Positions 60,321 through 64,000 of a DNA stretch of 64,000 bases are shown one piece after another. The position numbers and the translations under genes were made by a program. Source of the stretch: Sphaerisporangium sp. TRM90804 (lineage in GTDB: Bacteria > Actinomycetota > Actinomycetes > Streptosporangiales > Streptosporangiaceae); contig NZ_JARWAC010000025.1 of NCBI RefSeq assembly GCF_029846175.1, positions 62,001 through 126,000 of the forward strand, in the 5' to 3' direction. The notes under the pieces were generated by a model. The model was given only the letters and a program-made list of their open reading frames with translations, made no database searches and was not told the origin of the DNA. How positions within the stretch are numbered: position 1 is the stretch's first letter; each line of letters starts with the position of its first letter.

Positions 60321-61394
60321 ATGTATCGACTGCTCTTCTCGCAGGTGCTCAGCCGGTTCGACGCCGAGGCCGTGCACCACGCCGCCCTTCGCGGGCTGCG
60401 CGTCCTGTCGGCGACCCCGGTGGTCAAGCGCCGTCTGCACCGCGTGCTGGCGCCGCGGGACGAGGCGCTGCGCGTCCAGGCGTTCGGCGTGCACTTCCCG
60501 AGCCCCTTCGGCCTCGCCGCGGGCTTCGACAAGGACGCCGCCTGCGTCGAGGCCCTCGCGGCGCTCGGCTTCGGCCACGTCGAGGTCGGCACGATCACCG
60601 CGCACGCCCAGCCGGGCAACCCCCGGCCGCGGCTGTTCCGGCTGCGCGCCGACCGGGCGATCGTCAACCGCATGGGCTTCAACAACCTGGGCGCACAGCG
60701 GGCCGCCCGCCGCCTGCGCCGCCCGCGCGGCGTGCCCGTCGTGGTCGGCGTGAACATCGGCAAGACCAAGGTCATCCCCGAGGAGCTCGCGGTCCGCGAT
60801 TACGCAACGAGCGCGGGGAAGCTCGCCCCGCTCGCCGACTACCTCGTGGTCAACGTCAGCTCCCCCAACACCCCCGGCCTGCGCGACCTTCAGGCCGTCG
60901 AGCGGCTGCGGCCCCTGCTGGGCGAGGTCCAACGGGCGGCGGGCCGCACGCCGGTGCTGGTGAAGATCGCCCCCGACCTCGCGGACGCCGACGTCGACGC
61001 GGTGGCCGACCTCGCCGTCGAGCTCGGCCTGGCCGGGATCATCGCCACCAACACCACCGTCTCCCGCGAGGGCCTGCCGGGCTCCAAGGCCGCGGAGGCG
61101 GCCGAGACGGGCGGGCTGTCCGGCCGCCCGCTGAAGGAGCGCTCGCTGGAGGTGCTGAGGAGGCTGCGCGGCCGGGTGGGCGACCACCTCGTGCTGGTGT
61201 CGGTCGGCGGGGTCGAGACCGTCGACGACGTGTGGGAGCGGCTGCTGGCCGGCGCCACCCTGGTGCAGGGGTACACCGGCATGATCTACGAGGGCCCGCT
61301 GTGGGCCTGGCGCATCCACCGGGGCCTGTCGCGCCGCCTGCGCCGCCACGGATACTCCTCCGTGCGCGAGGTGATCGGCCGGGTCGGCGCCTGA
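60321..61394 (+). CDS. pyrD: Dihydroorotate dehydrogenase (quinone), class 2
   Basis: The protein has 357 residues. An N-terminal amphipathic helix ([20 protein letters not shown]) is the membrane-docking element of class 2 enzymes. [11 protein letters not shown] and [20 protein letters not shown] bind [14 protein letters not shown] carries the catalytic Ser, and [12 protein letters not shown] and [20 protein letters not shown] complete the barrel. It oxidises dihydroorotate to orotate in pyrimidine synthesis. The -10-like TACCCT (60307-60312) ends eight bases before the ATG, so the message may be leaderless. It is not in a pyr operon. Confidence 0.95.
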   Translation: MYRLLFSQVLSRFDAEAVHHAALRGLRVLSATPVVKRRLHRVLAPRDEALRVQAFGVHFPSPFGLAAGFDKDAACVEALAALGFGHVEVGTITAHAQPGNPRPRLFRLRADRAIVNRMGFNNLGAQRAARRLRRPRGVPVVVGVNIGKTKVIPEELAVRDYATSAGKLAPLADYLVVNVSSPNTPGLRDLQAVERLRPLLGEVQRAAGRTPVLVKIAPDLADADVDAVADLAVELGLAGIIATNTTVSREGLPGSKAAEAAETGGLSGRPLKERSLEVLRRLRGRVGDHLVLVSVGGVETVDDVWERLLAGATLVQGYTGMIYEGPLWAWRIHRGLSRRLRRHGYSSVREVIGRVGA

Positions 61395-61484
61395 GGGCGG
61401 CCGCCCCGGGCGGTGGGCGCGGGTCTCGCGCCGGCGGCGCGTCCCCTACCCTCGTGAGGTACCGATGACAGGAGGGGAAGCACC

Positions 61485-61688
61485 ATGGCCACCAGCGCGT
61501 TCACCGTCACCGGCATGACCTGCGACCACTGCGTGAGGTCTGTCACCGAGGAGGTCGGCGAGGTGCGCGGCGTCAGCGAGGTCCGCGTCGACCTCGGCAC
61601 CGGCGTCGTCGAGGTGTCGGGCGACCAGCCCCTCGACGACGCCGCCATCCGAGCCGCCATCGAGGAAGCCGGCTACACCGTCGTCTGA
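61485..61688 (+). CDS. Heavy-metal-associated (copper chaperone-like) protein
   Basis: The protein has 67 residues: an HMA domain with the metal site GMTCDHCVRSV (Cys-x-x-Cys) and the typical ferredoxin-like pattern (VSEVRVDLGTGVVEVSGDQP, IRAAIEEAGYTVV). GGAGGGG precedes the ATG. It would carry Cu(I) to an ATPase; no such ATPase is in the window. Confidence 0.9.
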   Translation: MATSAFTVTGMTCDHCVRSVTEEVGEVRGVSEVRVDLGTGVVEVSGDQPLDDAAIRAAIEEAGYTVV

Positions 61689-61693
61689 GCGCG

Positions 61694-63367
61694 TCAGCCG
61701 ATGCTGGGGCGGGTGGAGTCGGCCTCGCGGGTGAGCCCTTCGAGGTGACGCATCGCCTCGCTCACCGTCACCGCGCCGGGCCGGTGGCGCCGGGCGCCGG
61801 TGCCGCCGCGCTGCCACGGCCGCGGCCCGGCCGGCGGCCGGTACTCCACCCCGTAGGCGTCCAGCCTGGCCAGGTGCGCGGGCAGCGCCCCGGCGAACCC
61901 CTCGCCGGCGCCCGACCACGTGACGTGCGCGAGCGCGCAGCCGCGCGGCCAGGCCCGGTAGTCGAGCGCGCGGCCGTCCGGGATGCGCTCGGTCCACAGC
62001 TGGAACTGCGCGCCCAGCACGTGCCCCGCCTCTCCGGCCGTCCACGAGGCCGGCGCCGGCTCGAACGCCGCCACGTCGTCGACGGTGACGGCGTCGCCCA
62101 TCGCCACCGGCTCCTCGGGCGAGGCCGCCTCGGCGTAGTCGAAGTACAGGGGGAACACCGGGGTCGCCACGACGTCGTGGCCGGCCGCCGCGGCCCGCCG
62201 CCCGACCTCCATGCCGCGCCACGGCATGACGACGGTGTCCGGCCGGAGCATGCCGCTGACGAACGCCTCGTCCCAGACGACCGCCCGGGAGCCGAGGCCG
62301 GCGAGCACGTCGGCGAGCCGCCGCAGGAACCACGCGTGCAGGTCGGCGGGGGTGTCCAGCCCGAGTGAGCGCCGGTAGTCGCCGATCTCGTCAGAGGCGG
62401 CCCAGGCGTCGAGCACGCACTCGTCGCCGCCCAGATGGAAGTACGGGACGGGGCCCAGCGCGTCGATGATCTCGGTGAAGACCGTCGTCAGGAACTCCAC
62501 CGTGGGCGGGAGCGGCGACAGGATGGCCGGGGAGATGCCCCAGCGGTCGAGGACGGCGTGCCGCACGCCGGGGTCGGCCGACAGGTGCGGATAGGCCGCG
62601 AGGATCGCCGACGCGTGGCCGGGGACGTCGATCTCGGGCACGATCGTCACCGCCCGGGCGCGGGCGTAGCCGGCGATCTCCGACAGGTCGGCCAGCGTGA
62701 GGTGGCCGCCGTGCGGGGTCTCGTCGAACGACGGCTCGCCCTCCTGGCGGAAGGGCGTGGTGGTGGTGCGCGCCCGGTGCGAGCCGACCTCGTGCAGCAG
62801 CGGGTAGGCCCGGCTCTCCACCCGCCAGCCCTGGTCGTCGGCCAGGTGGAGGTGGAGGCGGTTCAGCTTGTGCAGGGCGAGGAGGTCGATCATGCGCAGC
62901 ACCTCGCGCTTCGGCATGAAGTGCCGCGAGATGTCGAGGTGGGCTCCGCGCCAGGGGAACCGCGGGGCGTCCGCCACGTGCACGAACGGCACGGCCCAGC
63001 GCGCGCCGGGCGGAGCCACCGAGCGGAACGCCTCGGCGGGCAGGAGCTGGCGCAGCGTCTGGGCGGCGTACAGCGCCCCGGCCGCGTCGCCCGCCGCGAT
63101 CTCCACGCCGCCGGCGCGGACGTCGAGCGTGTAGGACTCGGCGCCCAGGGCGGTGTCCCGGCGCACGCTGATCGCGGCCCCACGGCCCTCTGGGGAGCCC
63201 TGGGGGCCGTCTCCGCAGGACGGGTCGTGCCGGAGGTCCAGGACGGCCAGGGCGAGCCGCACGGGGTCGGCCAGGTCGGCGGGACCGGCGACCGCCGATC
63301 GGGCGGCGAGCGTGAACGAGCCCGGGGTGGTGCGAACGGCGCGTGGGCGGGGGATGAGGTCGGTCAT
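61694..63367 (-). CDS. GH20 beta-N-acetylhexosaminidase
   Basis: The protein has 557 residues. The N-terminal GH20b domain is followed by the catalytic barrel with GAHLDISRHFMPKREVLRMI, HLADDQGWRVESRAYPLL, VPEIDVPGHASAILAAYPHL and FHLGGDECVLDAWA, in which the Asp-Glu pair stabilises the substrate acetamido group and donates the proton. It removes terminal GlcNAc or GalNAc from chitin fragments or glycans. There is no signal peptide, so it probably acts inside the cell. Confidence 0.92.
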   Translation of the reverse strand: MTDLIPRPRAVRTTPGSFTLAARSAVAGPADLADPVRLALAVLDLRHDPSCGDGPQGSPEGRGAAISVRRDTALGAESYTLDVRAGGVEIAAGDAAGALYAAQTLRQLLPAEAFRSVAPPGARWAVPFVHVADAPRFPWRGAHLDISRHFMPKREVLRMIDLLALHKLNRLHLHLADDQGWRVESRAYPLLHEVGSHRARTTTTPFRQEGEPSFDETPHGGHLTLADLSEIAGYARARAVTIVPEIDVPGHASAILAAYPHLSADPGVRHAVLDRWGISPAILSPLPPTVEFLTTVFTEIIDALGPVPYFHLGGDECVLDAWAASDEIGDYRRSLGLDTPADLHAWFLRRLADVLAGLGSRAVVWDEAFVSGMLRPDTVVMPWRGMEVGRRAAAAGHDVVATPVFPLYFDYAEAASPEEPVAMGDAVTVDDVAAFEPAPASWTAGEAGHVLGAQFQLWTERIPDGRALDYRAWPRGCALAHVTWSGAGEGFAGALPAHLARLDAYGVEYRPPAGPRPWQRGGTGARRHRPGAVTVSEAMRHLEGLTREADSTRPSIG

Positions 63368-63431
63368 GGGTCGATCATGCCAAAGACGCCCGGCGACCGG
63401 CCGGCCTCGTCCACAGCCTGTGGACGACGCG

Positions 63432-64000
63432 TCAGCCGAGGTAGTCGCGCAGGCCCTTGGCGAGCGACTCGGCGATCCGCTGGCGGAAGGCGGCGTTCGT
63501 CAGGCGCGAGGCGTCGGCGGCGTTGCGCATGTTGCCGGTCTCGATGAAGACCTTGGGCACGGTCGACAGGTTGAGCCCGCCGAGGTCGTCGCGGTAGTCG
63601 AGCGCGTTCTTGCCGATGTAGGTGGAGTACGGCAGGCCCGTGCCGGCGCGGTAGGCGTCGCGCAGGGCGATGCCGAGCTTCCTCGACTTGCCGACGACGG
63701 GGTCGACCGGCCCGCCGATCTTCTCGGGCATGATGACGTGGAAGCCGCGGCTCTGCGCCGCCGCGCCGTCGGCGTGCACGGAGACCGCCGCGTCCGCGTG
63801 GGCCTGGTTGCCGATGGCCGCGCGCTGGGTGATGCAGGGGCCGACGCCGGAGTTGCCGTCGCGGGTGAGCTTCACGGTGGCGCCCTCGGCCCTGAGGATC
63901 TTCGCCAGGCGCCGGGAGACGTCCCAGGTGAACGCCGCCTCGGAGTAGCCGTTGTTGGTGGCGGTTCCGGTGGTGTCGCAGGCCTTCCACTGGGTCAGGA
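63432..64000 (-). CDS. N-acetylmuramoyl-L-alanine amidase, Amidase_3 (partial, N-terminus outside window)
   Basis: The visible C-terminal 188 residues read YSEAAFTWDVSRRLAKIL (zinc ligand Glu), VSVHADG (zinc ligand His), and VFIETGNMRN with the catalytic Glu. A disulfide-type Cys occurs in GVGPCITQ. It cleaves the bond between MurNAc and the peptide stem in peptidoglycan. The first zinc-ligand His and any signal peptide lie beyond the right edge of the window. Confidence 0.88.
   Translation of the reverse strand, partial: LTQWKACDTTGTATNNGYSEAAFTWDVSRRLAKILRAEGATVKLTRDGNSGVGPCITQRAAIGNQAHADAAVSVHADGAAAQSRGFHVIMPEKIGGPVDPVVGKSRKLGIALRDAYRAGTGLPYSTYIGKNALDYRDDLGGLNLSTVPKVFIETGNMRNAADASRLTNAAFRQRIAESLAKGLRDYLG

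Noticed and set aside
1-64000. CRISPR arrays, rRNA genes and classic riboswitches
   Set aside because: No regularly spaced direct repeats, no rRNA sequence and no recognisable riboswitch core were seen.

Overview
The window is high-GC actinobacterial DNA: GTG and occasional TTG starts, few U-tract terminators, CBM2-bearing secreted hydrolases, PspC, GAF/ANTAR, STAS and PP2C regulators, and many small one-component regulators. Gene content looks most like a Streptosporangiaceae-type soil actinomycete (Nonomuraea, Streptosporangium and relatives); this is inferred from gene flavour, since no rRNA or typing marker is present.

Layout. 1-3048 is the right end of an integrative element: two XRE-type regulators flanking a perfect inverted repeat, then a tyrosine integrase whose 3' end runs into a tRNA-Lys gene (the attachment site). 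3276-7346 is ordinary chromosome (PspC protein, MFS exporter, small zincin, metallophosphoesterase). 7431-7784 holds tRNA-Glu, tRNA-Asp and tRNA-Phe followed by a terminator. 7785-9196 is a decayed insertion: two near-identical 22-base hairpins, a tiny membrane ORF, a frameshifted integrase tail, and the broken N-terminus of a membrane protein. 9301-11267 is a four-gene overlapping operon (NTF2-like, deazaflavin-type nitroreductase, TetR, DUF1772) with twin operators. 11268-19564 mixes remnants with OsmC, a PAS/GAF histidine kinase, a lipoprotein, a PaaX-type regulator, an esterase-CBM2 and a class C serine hydrolase. 20024-23837 is an ABC exporter plus two-component operon; a 38-base unit is repeated at the kinase/regulator junction. 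23991-37605 is a set of mostly single genes (beta-propeller protein, XRE/MmyB regulator, VOC protein, TOPRIM protein, ankyrin-type protein, GlxA regulator, endonuclease Q-like protein, PP2C phosphatase, hydrolase).

37859-42393 is the most unusual locus: a FxsC-type TIR-like protein translationally coupled to a 1112-residue protein that joins a KGGxGRS MinD-like ATPase, a second TIR/SEFIR-like domain, a NACHT NTPase and four C-terminal membrane helices. It has the shape of a two-gene signalling or conflict (immune-like) system and lacks the usual FxsA/FxsB partners nearby.

42400-45855 is a divergent pair of secreted polysaccharide-active enzymes (beta-helix GH55-like, CBM2-GH5 cellulase) with two perfect palindromic operators between them. 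46094-48477 is a hydantoin/allantoin-type permease and racemase. 48795-53480 contains three tandem AhpD-like proteins, an NTF2-like protein and a FOXRED2-like flavoprotein, possibly an undescribed redox or biosynthetic cluster. 53526-64000 contains a YbdK-type ligase, an ECF sigma factor with a membrane-anchored partner, MarR, a GST-like reductase, GAF-ANTAR and STAS regulators, PyrD, a copper-chaperone-like protein, a GH20 hexosaminidase and the C-terminal part of a cell-wall amidase cut by the window end.
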